Positions 49,790 through 59,335 of a DNA stretch of 64,000 bases are shown in pieces. Position 1 is the first letter of the stretch; each line of letters begins with the position of its first letter. The DNA lies in the NCBI RefSeq assembly GCF_002760665.1, contig NZ_PDOB01000021.1, positions 1 through 64,000 of the forward strand, written 5' to 3'. Origin of the DNA: Massilia psychrophila (GTDB lineage: Bacteria; Pseudomonadota; Gammaproteobacteria; Burkholderiales; Burkholderiaceae_D). Under the pieces are notes generated by a model. The model was not told where the DNA came from and did not search any database. It was given only the letters and a program-made list of their open reading frames with translations. A program made the translations under genes and the position numbers.

Positions 49790-51427
49790 ATGGAACGACG
49801 CGCCTTTCTCAATATTAGCGGCCTCGCCCTAGGCACCATGCTGGTGCCGGTGCTGGGACACGCGGTGAACGCCGAAGAATTGTTGAGCCCGCTCGAAGCG
49901 AAATTCAAGAAGACACTCGCCGACGTCGCTTTGAACGCCGCCACCCAGGCCGGCGCCAGCTACTGCGACGTGCGCATCGGCCGCTACCTGAACCAGTTCA
50001 TCACCACGCGCGACCTGAACGTCGAGAGCGTCACCAATACCGAATCGGCCGGCGTCGGCGTGCGCGTGGTGTGCAACGGCGCCTACGGTTTTGCCGCCAC
50101 CTCGGACATGTCGCCGGACGCTGTTGCAGGCGCCGCGCGCCAGGCCGTCGCCATCGCCCGCGCCAATTCGCGCCTGCAGGCCGAGCCGGTGCAGCTGGCG
50201 CCGGTCAAGGGCGTCGGCGAAGTGGCATGGGCGACGCCGATCAAAAAGGACTGGCGCGGCGTGCCGATCAAGGAGAAAGCCGAGCTCTTGATCGCTGCTA
50301 ACAAGGCCGGCATGGATGGCGGCGCCAGTTTCATGCAGTCGCTGATGTTCCAGGTAAACCAGCAAAAATACTTCGCCTCGACCGACGGTTCGTACATCGA
50401 CCAGGACGTGCACCGCATGTGGATGCCGGTGTTTGCCACCGCCGTCGACAAGGCCACCAACAAGTTCCGTTCGCGCCAGGGCCTGTCCTCGCCCGTCGGC
50501 ATGGGCTACGAATACCTCGACGCCCGGGCGCAGGACAAGGTGCAGGCGGCCGGCGGCGTCTGCACGCTGTACAAGGGTTCCTACGACCTGATCGAAGATG
50601 CGCGCGCGTGTGGGCGGCAAGCGAAAGAAAAGCTCACCGCCAAGTCGGTCGCGCCGGGCAAATACGACCTGGTGCTCTCGCCCGAGCACTTGTGGCTGAC
50701 GATCCACGAGTCGGTCGGCCATCCGACTGAACTGGACCGGGTGATGGGCTTCGAGGCCAATTTTGCCGGCACCAGCTTCGCCACGCTCGACAAATGGCAG
50801 TCGAAAAAATTCAAGTATGGATCAAGCATGGTCAACATCGTCGCCGACAAAACTGTGCCCGGTTCGCTCGGCGCCGTCGGTTACGACGACGAAGGCGTCA
50901 AGTGCAAGCGCTGGGACATCATCAAAGACGGCGTGCTGGTGAACTACCAGGCCACGCGCGACCAGGCCCACATCATCGGCGAAAAGGAGTCGCACGGCTG
51001 CTCGTACGCCGATTCGTGGAGCAGCGTGCAGTTCCAGCGCATGCCGAACATCTCGCTTGCCGCGGGAACCAAAAAGCTCACGCCGGACGACATGATCAAG
51101 GACGTCAAGAAGGGCATCTACATCGTCGGCGACGGCTCGTTCTCGATCGACCAGCAGCGCTACAACTTCCAGTTCGGCGGCCAGCTGTACTACGAAATCG
51201 TCAACGGCAAGATCGGCGCCCAGCTCGAAGACGTCGCCTACCAGTCGAACACGCAGGAATTCTGGAGCGCCTGCAGCGCCATCTGCGACGAGAGCGACTG
51301 GCGCATGGGCGGCTCCTTCTTCGACGGCAAAGGACAGCCGTCGCAGTCAAGCACCGTCTCGCACGGCGCCAGTACGACGCGTTTCAACGGCGTCAACGTC
51401 ATCAACACCGCCCGCAAGATCGGCTAA
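49790..51427 (+). CDS. TldD-family zinc peptidase with Tat signal, copy 1
   Basis: 545 residues. It begins MERRAFLNISG, a twin-arginine motif, then a hydrophobic stretch ending near GHAVNAEE, which points to folded export by Tat. The TldD metallopeptidase body has HESVGH (HExxxH) at residues 306-311. Where E. coli TldD has a zinc-binding cysteine (CGKEGQ-like), this protein reads FFDGKGQPSQ with Asp512. AGGAG lies six bases before the ATG. TldD/TldE heterodimers process peptides such as microcin B17 and degrade CcdA in E. coli, in the cytoplasm. Here an exported version is inferred. tldE1 follows after four bases. Confidence 0.9.
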   Translation: MERRAFLNISGLALGTMLVPVLGHAVNAEELLSPLEAKFKKTLADVALNAATQAGASYCDVRIGRYLNQFITTRDLNVESVTNTESAGVGVRVVCNGAYGFAATSDMSPDAVAGAARQAVAIARANSRLQAEPVQLAPVKGVGEVAWATPIKKDWRGVPIKEKAELLIAANKAGMDGGASFMQSLMFQVNQQKYFASTDGSYIDQDVHRMWMPVFATAVDKATNKFRSRQGLSSPVGMGYEYLDARAQDKVQAAGGVCTLYKGSYDLIEDARACGRQAKEKLTAKSVAPGKYDLVLSPEHLWLTIHESVGHPTELDRVMGFEANFAGTSFATLDKWQSKKFKYGSSMVNIVADKTVPGSLGAVGYDDEGVKCKRWDIIKDGVLVNYQATRDQAHIIGEKESHGCSYADSWSSVQFQRMPNISLAAGTKKLTPDDMIKDVKKGIYIVGDGSFSIDQQRYNFQFGGQLYYEIVNGKIGAQLEDVAYQSNTQEFWSACSAICDESDWRMGGSFFDGKGQPSQSSTVSHGASTTRFNGVNVINTARKIG

Positions 51428-51431
51428 GCGC

Positions 51432-52769
51432 ATGAAGATACTGACCCAGGAAGAAAGCCGCCGCGTCACCGACCGTGTGCTGGCCATCAGCGGCGCCGAC
51501 GAGTGCACCGTCACGCTGACCGGCAGCCGTACCGGTAACATCCGCTTCGCCCGCAACAACGTCTCGACCGCCGGCCTGGTCGAGGACGCGCAGTTGTCGG
51601 TGACGGTGGCCTTCGGCAAGCGCCAGGGTACCGCGACCATCAACGAATTCGACGACAAGTCACTTGAAAAAGTGGTGCGGCGCGCTGAAGACCTGGCCCG
51701 CCTGGCGCCGGAAAACCCGGAGTTCATGGCGGCGCTCGGCAAGCAGGCCTACAAGCCGAGCGCCACCTTCAGCGCCAAGACCGCCGCCATCGACCCCGAA
51801 TACCGCGCCGACGCGGCCGCCTATGCCATCGAGGCGAGCCGCAAGCGCCAGCTGGTGTGCGCCGGCTTCTTTACCGACACCACCGCGTTCGAGGCCATCG
51901 CCAATTCGAACGGCCTGTTCGGCCATCAGCAGCGCACCTCGCTCGACTACACCTGCACCGTGCGCACCGCGGACGGCCGCGGTTCGGGCTGGGTCAAGCG
52001 CTCGGCCGGCGATTCGGCCTTGTTCGATCCGGTTGAGGCATCCGACGTGGCGATCGAAAAAGCCTTGCGCTCGGTCGACGCCCGCGCGCTCGAGCCGGGC
52101 CGCTACACCGTCATTCTCGAGCCGGCCGCAACGTCCGACCTGCTCGGCTACATGCTGTCCGGCTTCGACGCCCGCAACGCCGACGAGGGCCGCAGCTTCC
52201 TGTCCAAAAAGGGCGGCGGCAACCGGCTCGGCGAAAAGCTGTTCGACCAGCAGGTCAACATCTGGTCCGACCCGTGGGACAAGGACGTCGCCGTGCTGCC
52301 GTGGGACAGCGGCACCATGCTGCCGCGCGAGCGCAATGCAATCATCAAGGACGGCCGCGTCGCCAGTCTCGATTATTCGCGCTTCTGGGCGCAAAAAATG
52401 AAGGCGCGCCCGATCGGCTCGCCCGGCAACATCATCATGGCCGGCACCGGCAAGTCGACCGCCGAACTGATCGCCAATACTAAGAAAGGCGTGCTGGTCA
52501 CGCGCACCTGGTACATCCGCATGGTCGACCCGCAGTCGGTGCTGCTGACGGGCCTCACCCGCGACGGCACTTTTTATATCGAAAACGGCAAGATCAAGCA
52601 CCCGATCAAGAACTTCCGTTTCAACGAAAGCCCGGTCACGCTGCTTAACAACATCGACGAAATCGGCAAGCCGCAGATTATCGCCGGCAGCGAGTCGCAG
52701 TACGCGATGCTGATCCCGCCGATGAAGGTGCGCGACTTTAATTTTACGTCGCTGTCGGACGCGGTGTAA
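51432..52769 (+). CDS. TldE/PmbA-family partner, copy 1
   Basis: 445 residues, near the 450 of E. coli TldE (PmbA). It lacks the HExxxH site, as TldE partners do, and has no signal peptide (MKILTQEESRRVTDRVLAIS). The C-terminal half carries the family stretches LGEKLFDQQVNIWSDPWDKD and KTSTAELIANTKKG-like segments. It ends with a segment shared with copy 2 (HPIKNFRFNESPV, then RDFNFTSLSDAV). TldE is known to form a shell with TldD around the active site. It is four bases from tldD1, so it is expected to be made with it; how it would reach an exported TldD is discussed in the findings. Confidence 0.9.
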   Translation: MKILTQEESRRVTDRVLAISGADECTVTLTGSRTGNIRFARNNVSTAGLVEDAQLSVTVAFGKRQGTATINEFDDKSLEKVVRRAEDLARLAPENPEFMAALGKQAYKPSATFSAKTAAIDPEYRADAAAYAIEASRKRQLVCAGFFTDTTAFEAIANSNGLFGHQQRTSLDYTCTVRTADGRGSGWVKRSAGDSALFDPVEASDVAIEKALRSVDARALEPGRYTVILEPAATSDLLGYMLSGFDARNADEGRSFLSKKGGGNRLGEKLFDQQVNIWSDPWDKDVAVLPWDSGTMLPRERNAIIKDGRVASLDYSRFWAQKMKARPIGSPGNIIMAGTGKSTAELIANTKKGVLVTRTWYIRMVDPQSVLLTGLTRDGTFYIENGKIKHPIKNFRFNESPVTLLNNIDEIGKPQIIAGSESQYAMLIPPMKVRDFNFTSLSDAV

Positions 52770-52796
52770 TCAAGACGACGTGTAACGGGAGACCGA

Positions 52797-54449
52797 GTGG
52801 AACGACGTACTTTCCTGAAAATCGGCAGCGGCGCTGCTGCTGCTGCTGCTTCTGGCGCCATGCTGGTGCCGGTCTTCGGCAACGCCATCGCCGCCGAAGA
52901 ACTGCTCAACCCGATGGCGCTGTCGTTCAAGAAGGCGCTGGCCGACACCGCCCTGAACGCCGCCACCCGTGCCGGCGCCAGCTACTGCGACGTGCGCATT
53001 GGCCGCTACCTCAACCAGTTCATCACCACGCGCGACCTGCGGGTCGAGAACATCGCCAACACCGAGTCGTCGGGCGTCGGCGTGCGGGTGGTGGCCGGCG
53101 GCGCCTACGGTTTTGCCGCCACCAGCGACATGTCGTCCGACGGCGTGGCCAAAGCCGCGCGCCAGGCCGTCGCCATCGCCCGCGCCAACGCGAAGCTGCA
53201 GCTTGAACCGCTGCGGATGGCGCCCCTCAAGGGCGTCGGCGAGGTGGCCTGGGCCACGCCGATGGAGCGCGACTGGCGCGCCGTGCCGGTCAAGGACAAG
53301 GCCGAGATGCTGATCGCCGCCAGCAAGGCCGGCCTCGACGCCGGCGCCAGCTTCATGACCGCCAGCCTGTTCCAGGTCAACCAGCAAAAGTATTTTGCCT
53401 CGACCGACGGCTCCTACATCGACCAGGACATCCACCGCCTGTGGGCGCCGATGACGGCGACCGCGGTCGACAAGGCCACAAACCGCTTCCGCACCCGCGA
53501 CAGCCTGGCCGCGCCGGTCGGCATGGGGTTCGAATATTTCGACGCCCGCGCGCTGGATAAGGTGCAGGCCGCCGGCGGCGTGGCGACGCTGTACACGAAG
53601 TCGGTCGACCTGGTCGAGGATGCGCGCGCGGCCGGCCGCCAGGCCAGGGAAAAGCTGTCGGCTAAATCGGTCGAGCCGGGCAAGTACGATCTGGTGCTCT
53701 CGCCCGAACACCTGTTTTTGACCATCCACGAGTCGGTCGGCCACCCGACTGAACTGGACCGGGTGATGGGCTATGAGGCCAATTACGCCGGCACCAGCTT
53801 CGCCACGCTCGACAAGTGGCAGACCAAAAAATTCAAATTCGGCGCCGAGCGCGTCAACTTCATCGCCGACAAGACCACGCCCGGTTCGCTCGGCGCCGTC
53901 GGCTACGACGACGAGGGCGTGCCCGCCAGGCGCTGGGACATCATCAAGGACGGCATGCTGGTGAACTACCAGGCCACGCGCGACCAGGCCCACATCATCG
54001 GCGAAAAGGAGTCGCACGGCTGCTCGTACGCGGATAGCTGGAACAGCGTGCAGTTCCAGCGCATGCCCAACGTGTCGCTGGCCGCCGGCAAGGAGCAGCT
54101 CACGCCCGACGAGATGATAAAAGACGTCAAGAAGGGCATCTACATCCTCGGCCGCGGCTCGTACTCGATCGACCAGCAGCGCTACAACTTCCAGTTTGGC
54201 GGCCAGCTCTACTTCGAGATCAAGAACGGCAAGATCGGCGGCCCGCTCGAAGACGTCGCCTACCAGTCCAACACGCAGGAATTCTGGAACGCCTGCAGCG
54301 CCATCTGCGACGATCGCGACTGGCGCATGGGCGGCTCGTTCTTCGACGGCAAAGGGCAGCCGAGCCAGGTCAGCGCGGTGTCGCACGGCTCGGCCACCAC
54401 CCGCTTCAACGGCATCAACGTGATCAACACCGCTCGCAAGGTCGGTTAA
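52797..54449 (+). CDS. TldD-family zinc peptidase with Tat signal, copy 2
   Basis: 550 residues from a GTG start with GGGAG upstream. It opens with MERRTFLKIGSG, an even better match to the Tat consensus than copy 1, followed by an alanine-rich hydrophobic core and a probable cleavage near NAIAAEE. HESVGH is at residues 311-316 and Asp517 in FFDGKGQPSQ. It is closely similar to copy 1 along its whole length (for example KYFASTDGSYIDQD and IIGEKESHGCSYADSW in both), so the pair arose by tandem duplication. It is 27 bp after tldE1 and 12 bp before tldE2. Confidence 0.9.
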   Translation: MERRTFLKIGSGAAAAAASGAMLVPVFGNAIAAEELLNPMALSFKKALADTALNAATRAGASYCDVRIGRYLNQFITTRDLRVENIANTESSGVGVRVVAGGAYGFAATSDMSSDGVAKAARQAVAIARANAKLQLEPLRMAPLKGVGEVAWATPMERDWRAVPVKDKAEMLIAASKAGLDAGASFMTASLFQVNQQKYFASTDGSYIDQDIHRLWAPMTATAVDKATNRFRTRDSLAAPVGMGFEYFDARALDKVQAAGGVATLYTKSVDLVEDARAAGRQAREKLSAKSVEPGKYDLVLSPEHLFLTIHESVGHPTELDRVMGYEANYAGTSFATLDKWQTKKFKFGAERVNFIADKTTPGSLGAVGYDDEGVPARRWDIIKDGMLVNYQATRDQAHIIGEKESHGCSYADSWNSVQFQRMPNVSLAAGKEQLTPDEMIKDVKKGIYILGRGSYSIDQQRYNFQFGGQLYFEIKNGKIGGPLEDVAYQSNTQEFWNACSAICDDRDWRMGGSFFDGKGQPSQVSAVSHGSATTRFNGINVINTARKVG

Positions 54450-54461
54450 GGAGACTTCAGG

Positions 54462-55799
54462 ATGAAACAGCTGAACCAGGAAGAAGCAAAGCGCATGTGC
54501 GAGCGCGTGCTAGGGTTTTCCAAGGCCGACGAATGCCGCATTGTGATCAACGGCAGCCGCAAGGGCAACATCCGCTACGCGCAAAACAGCGTCACCACCG
54601 CCGGCCTGCAGGAAAATACCGAGATGACCATCAGCGTCGCCTTCGGCAAGCGCCAGGGCACCGCCTCGATCAACCAGTTCGACGACAAGTCGCTTGAAAA
54701 AGCGGTGCGCCGGGCCGAGGACGCAGCCCGCCTGGCGCCGGAAAACCCCGAATTCATGCCTGCCGTCGGCAAGCACGTGTTCAAGCCATCGAACACCTTC
54801 AGCGGCCCCACCGCCGCCATCGATCCCGACTACCGCGCCGAGGTGGCGTCGCATAGCATCAATGCCGGGCGCAAGAACAAGCTCGTCACCGCCGGCTATT
54901 TCGTCGACACCACGGGCTTTCAGACCATCGCCAATTCGAACGGGCTGTTCGGCCACCAGCAATTGACAAGCCTTGATTTCACCTGCACCGCGCGCACCGA
55001 AGACGGCCGCGGCTCGGGCTGGGTGACGCGTTCGGCCAGCGACGCGCGCAAGTTCGATGCGCGCGAGGCGTCGGCGATCGCCATTGAAAAAGCGCTGCGT
55101 TCGGTCGATGCCCGCGCGCTTGAACCGGGCCGCTACACGGTGATCCTGGAGCCGGCCGCCACGTCCGAGCTGATCGGGCGCATGTTCAACGCTTTCGACG
55201 CCCGCCGCGCCGACGAAGGGCGCAGCTTCCTGTCGAAGAAGGGCGGCGGCAACCGCCTTGGCGAGAAGCTGTTCGACGAGCAGGTCAACATATGGGCCGA
55301 CCCGTGGGACAAGGACGTGCCGGTGCGGCCGTGGGACACCACGTCGATGCTGCCGCGCGCGCGCACCGACGTCGTCAAGAACGGCAAGATCGTCTCGCTC
55401 GACTACTCACGCTATTGGGCGCAGAAGCAGAAGGCGATCGCCACCGCGCGTCACGGCAACATGATCATGTCGGGTGGCACCAAGTCGCTGGAAGAACTGA
55501 TCGCCTCGACGAAGAAGGGCGTGGTCGTCACCCGCACCTGGTACATTCGCGAGGTCGATCCGCAATCGCTGCTGCTGACCGGGCTGACGCGCGACGGCAC
55601 CTTCTACGTCGAGAACGGCAAGATCAAGCATCCGATTAAGAACTTCCGCTTCAACGAGAGCCCGGTGTCGATGCTCAACAACGTCGATGAACTGGGCAAA
55701 CCGCAGATCATCGGCGGCGACGAGGTGCAGTACCAGATGATGATCCCGCCGATGAAAATTCGCGACTTCAACTTCACGTCGCTGTCCGACGCGGTTTAG
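54462..55799 (+). CDS. TldE/PmbA-family partner, copy 2
   Basis: 445 residues, exactly the length of copy 1 and similar throughout (EEAKRMCERVLGFSKADECR against EESRRVTDRVLAISGADECT at the start). It has no HExxxH motif and no signal peptide. AGGAG lies before the ATG. The shared C-terminal block HPIKNFRFNESPVSMLNNVD, then MIPPMKIRDFNFTSLSDAV, is nearly unchanged between copies, which suggests this part contacts TldD or closes the active chamber. DUF4159 follows after 20 bp. Confidence 0.9.
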   Translation: MKQLNQEEAKRMCERVLGFSKADECRIVINGSRKGNIRYAQNSVTTAGLQENTEMTISVAFGKRQGTASINQFDDKSLEKAVRRAEDAARLAPENPEFMPAVGKHVFKPSNTFSGPTAAIDPDYRAEVASHSINAGRKNKLVTAGYFVDTTGFQTIANSNGLFGHQQLTSLDFTCTARTEDGRGSGWVTRSASDARKFDAREASAIAIEKALRSVDARALEPGRYTVILEPAATSELIGRMFNAFDARRADEGRSFLSKKGGGNRLGEKLFDEQVNIWADPWDKDVPVRPWDTTSMLPRARTDVVKNGKIVSLDYSRYWAQKQKAIATARHGNMIMSGGTKSLEELIASTKKGVVVTRTWYIREVDPQSLLLTGLTRDGTFYVENGKIKHPIKNFRFNESPVSMLNNVDELGKPQIIGGDEVQYQMMIPPMKIRDFNFTSLSDAV

Positions 55800-55819
55800 C
55801 TTTTTTAACGGAGCGTCGC

Positions 55820-56440
55820 ATGCGGCCGGTCGACTTTTATTTCACGCGCCTGATGCATGAATCGGGCGACTGGGAGGTCGACATCCGCATGCCGAGCAAC
55901 GTGCTCAATTCGCTGGTCGAGTACACCACCTTGCGGGTCGATCCGGCCGAGCGGGTGATCGCCCTGTCCGACCCGAAGATGCTGGAAGCGCCATTTTGCT
56001 ACCTGGCCGGCCACAAGCTGGTGCAGTTCACCGTGGCCGAGCGCAGGAACTTCGAGCGCTACGTGCGCGGTGGCGGTTTCGTCTTCGTCGACGACTGCAA
56101 CCACGACATCGACGGCCTGTTCGCCAAGTCGTTCGAGGCCGAGCTGGCGAAAATGTTCGGCCCCAAGGCGTTGAAAAAAATCCCCAACAGCCATCCGCTG
56201 TACTCGAGCTTTTTCACCTTCGACGGCCCGCCGAACACCGGCGCCGAACTCAATGGCTGGGGCGACGACCTGGTGCACGACTACCTGAAGGCGATCGAGA
56301 TGAACGGCCGGGTGCGGGTACTGTATTCGAACAAGGACTACGGCTGCGAGTGGGACTACGACTTTCGCAACAAGCGCTTCCTGGCGGTCGACAACACCCG
56401 CTTCGCGGTCAATATCATTCAATATGCACTGGGAGCTTAA
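55820..56440 (+). CDS. DUF4159-domain protein
   Basis: 206 residues making up one DUF4159 domain. Family marks are FYFTRLMHESGDWEVD at the start, FCYLAGHKLVQFT in the middle, GGGFVFVDDCNHD at about residues 84-96 and SHPLYSSFFTFDG further on. The fold is thought to resemble a glutamine-amidotransferase-like domain, with no known activity. No signal peptide is visible, so it should stay in the cytoplasm, unlike many relatives. DUF4159 proteins often occur with MoxR, DUF58 and BatA genes, as here; moxR follows after two bases. Confidence 0.87.
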   Translation: MRPVDFYFTRLMHESGDWEVDIRMPSNVLNSLVEYTTLRVDPAERVIALSDPKMLEAPFCYLAGHKLVQFTVAERRNFERYVRGGGFVFVDDCNHDIDGLFAKSFEAELAKMFGPKALKKIPNSHPLYSSFFTFDGPPNTGAELNGWGDDLVHDYLKAIEMNGRVRVLYSNKDYGCEWDYDFRNKRFLAVDNTRFAVNIIQYALGA

Positions 56441-56442
56441 TC

Positions 56443-57447
<1,005 letters not shown>

Positions 57448-57449
57448 CG

Positions 57450-58343
57450 ATGCAGGCGATGCTGGAGACCCCCGCGCTGCTGGCGCGCACCACCGACCTG
57501 AGCTTGGTCATCCGTTACGTGCTGGCCGGTCTCGGCCACGGCATCCATGCCGGCCGCGAGCGCGGCGCCGGGGTCGAGTTTTCCGAATACCGGGCCTACG
57601 CGCCCGGCGACGAGTGGCGCCGGGTCGACTGGAAGCTGCTGGCGCGCGCCGACCGTTATTACGTGCGCGAGGCCGAGCGCGACAGCCACGTCGCCGTCTG
57701 GCTGTGGTTGGATGCCAGCGCCTCGATGGCCGAGCCGAGCCGCAGCGTGGCCGGCCTCGACAAGCTGCACTACGCGCGCATGGTGCTGGCCTGCGTCGCC
57801 GCCATCGCGCAGCGCCAGGGCGACGCCTTCGGCCTGATCGTCTGCGGCGGCGATGGCGTCAAATTCACGCCCGCCGCGCGCGGCCCGCGCCAGATGCGGC
57901 GGGTGCTGGCGCAACTGTCGCGCACCGAAGCGGCAGGCCGCCTGCCGCCGGCCGAGACCTTGCGCGCTAGTTTGCATTTCGCCCGCTCGCCCAGCCTGAT
58001 CTTCGCCGTCAGCGACTTTCTCGACTGGCCGTCGGCGCAATCGGAAGCGCTGCTGCGGCTGCGCCACATGCGCCACGACGTGCGCGCGCTGTGCCTGCAG
58101 ACGGAGGCCGAATGCGCTGCCGGTTTCGCCGCCGGCAGCGTCTGGCGCGATCCGGAAAGGGCAGACGGCTTGTTCAGCTTCGATGCGCTGTCGCGCGCCG
58201 GCTACCTGCAAAATCGCCTTGACCATTTCGCGCGGATGACGCTCGACTGTCGGCGCGCCGATATCAAAAGTTTGAACGCGCGCATCGAACAGCCTTTGCC
58301 GCCGGTACTGCGCGCGTGGCTGCGCCAGGCGGGCGCAACATGA
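57450..58343 (+). CDS. DUF58-domain protein
   Basis: 297 residues. The DUF58 signature VEFSEYRAYAPGDEWRRVDW is at about residues 43-62. A von Willebrand-like fold follows, with the MIDAS-type LWLDASASM (DxSxS) at about 86-94. There is no membrane segment. Members partner with MoxR ATPases. It starts two bases after moxR and ends overlapping the next gene by ATGA, so translation is coupled. A tryptophan- and arginine-rich start suggests contact with the membrane proteins encoded next. Confidence 0.92.
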   Translation: MQAMLETPALLARTTDLSLVIRYVLAGLGHGIHAGRERGAGVEFSEYRAYAPGDEWRRVDWKLLARADRYYVREAERDSHVAVWLWLDASASMAEPSRSVAGLDKLHYARMVLACVAAIAQRQGDAFGLIVCGGDGVKFTPAARGPRQMRRVLAQLSRTEAAGRLPPAETLRASLHFARSPSLIFAVSDFLDWPSAQSEALLRLRHMRHDVRALCLQTEAECAAGFAAGSVWRDPERADGLFSFDALSRAGYLQNRLDHFARMTLDCRRADIKSLNARIEQPLPPVLRAWLRQAGAT

Positions 58344-59335
58344 ACAATATATGGTGGCTGGCGCTGCCGGTGCTGGCGGCGCCGATCTGGTGGCACCGCC
58401 AGCGGCGCCAGCGCGAGCGCGCCCGAATCGAACCGCTGGCGACGGCGCGCTTCCTGCCGCGCTTTGACCCGCGCCAGCTGCGCGTCTGGCGCTGGCGTGA
58501 GCGCCTGCTGCTGCTGGTACGCTGCCTGCTGCTGGCGGTGCTGATCGCGCTGCTGGCCGACCCGGTCTTGGCGTGGCGTGGCGACAGCGTGCTGGTGGTC
58601 CCGGGAACCGACGCCGCCTGGCTCGAGCGCCAGGTGAGCGACGCCGGTTTTACAGGCGCACGCAAGATTGCACTGCCTGACGGCGATGCGCTCGGCTGGC
58701 TTGCCGCCCACGAGCGCGAGTGGCAGGCCGGCGCGCGCCTGCTGGTCGCCGGTATTGTCGCCATGCCGGCGGCGCAGCCGGTTTTCCGGCACCGCGTCGA
58801 ACTGCGCAGCGCGGCGTTGCCGTTGCCGTTCCCGTTCCCAAAAGTGGAATACCGCATCGCCGTCGTCAGCAAGCGCGCGGCCCGCTGGCGCGCGCTGTTC
58901 GCGTCGCTCGATGGCCGTTACCTGGTTACCGACACGGCTGGGGCGAACCTTGATCTGATCGTGTGGGATGTTCCCGAAGCGCCGCCTTTGAACTTGCGCG
59001 CAAAGCTGTGGTGGGTCGGCGACGCCAGCGCTTTTCCTGAACTGCGCGACGCGCCATCGAGCGTCGGCATGCGCTACGCCGACAGCGCGCGCGGACGGCT
59101 GTGGACGTCAAGCGCATGGCCGCCGGCCGATGCCGATGCGGCCCGAACCCTGTTCGAGACATGGCAGCGGCTGCATTACGCACCGGTGGCGTATCCGGCG
59201 CCATCGCAAGCGATGGCGGCCACGCCGACTGCCCGCAGCGCGCCCGGCACTGGCGTACTGCGCGACCAGCTGTTGATTGCGCTGGCAGCCCTGTTTGCGC
59301 TGGAACGGATGATGGCCCATGCAAGCCGGCGCTGA
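58340..59335 (+). CDS. BatA-like membrane protein, short form
   Basis: 331 residues. The N-terminal two-helix BatA-type domain is clear: a helix at about residues 3-18, a basic segment (HRQRRQRERAR) and a second helix at about 55-74. A soluble part of about 220 residues with no MIDAS motif follows, and a third hydrophobic stretch (LLIALAALFALERMM) ends it. In the Bat system of other bacteria, BatA domains sit in front of von Willebrand domains; here that domain is absent or unrecognisable. It overlaps the DUF58 gene by 4 bp and the next gene by 17 bp. Confidence 0.75.
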   Translation: MNNIWWLALPVLAAPIWWHRQRRQRERARIEPLATARFLPRFDPRQLRVWRWRERLLLLVRCLLLAVLIALLADPVLAWRGDSVLVVPGTDAAWLERQVSDAGFTGARKIALPDGDALGWLAAHEREWQAGARLLVAGIVAMPAAQPVFRHRVELRSAALPLPFPFPKVEYRIAVVSKRAARWRALFASLDGRYLVTDTAGANLDLIVWDVPEAPPLNLRAKLWWVGDASAFPELRDAPSSVGMRYADSARGRLWTSSAWPPADADAARTLFETWQRLHYAPVAYPAPSQAMAATPTARSAPGTGVLRDQLLIALAALFALERMMAHASRR

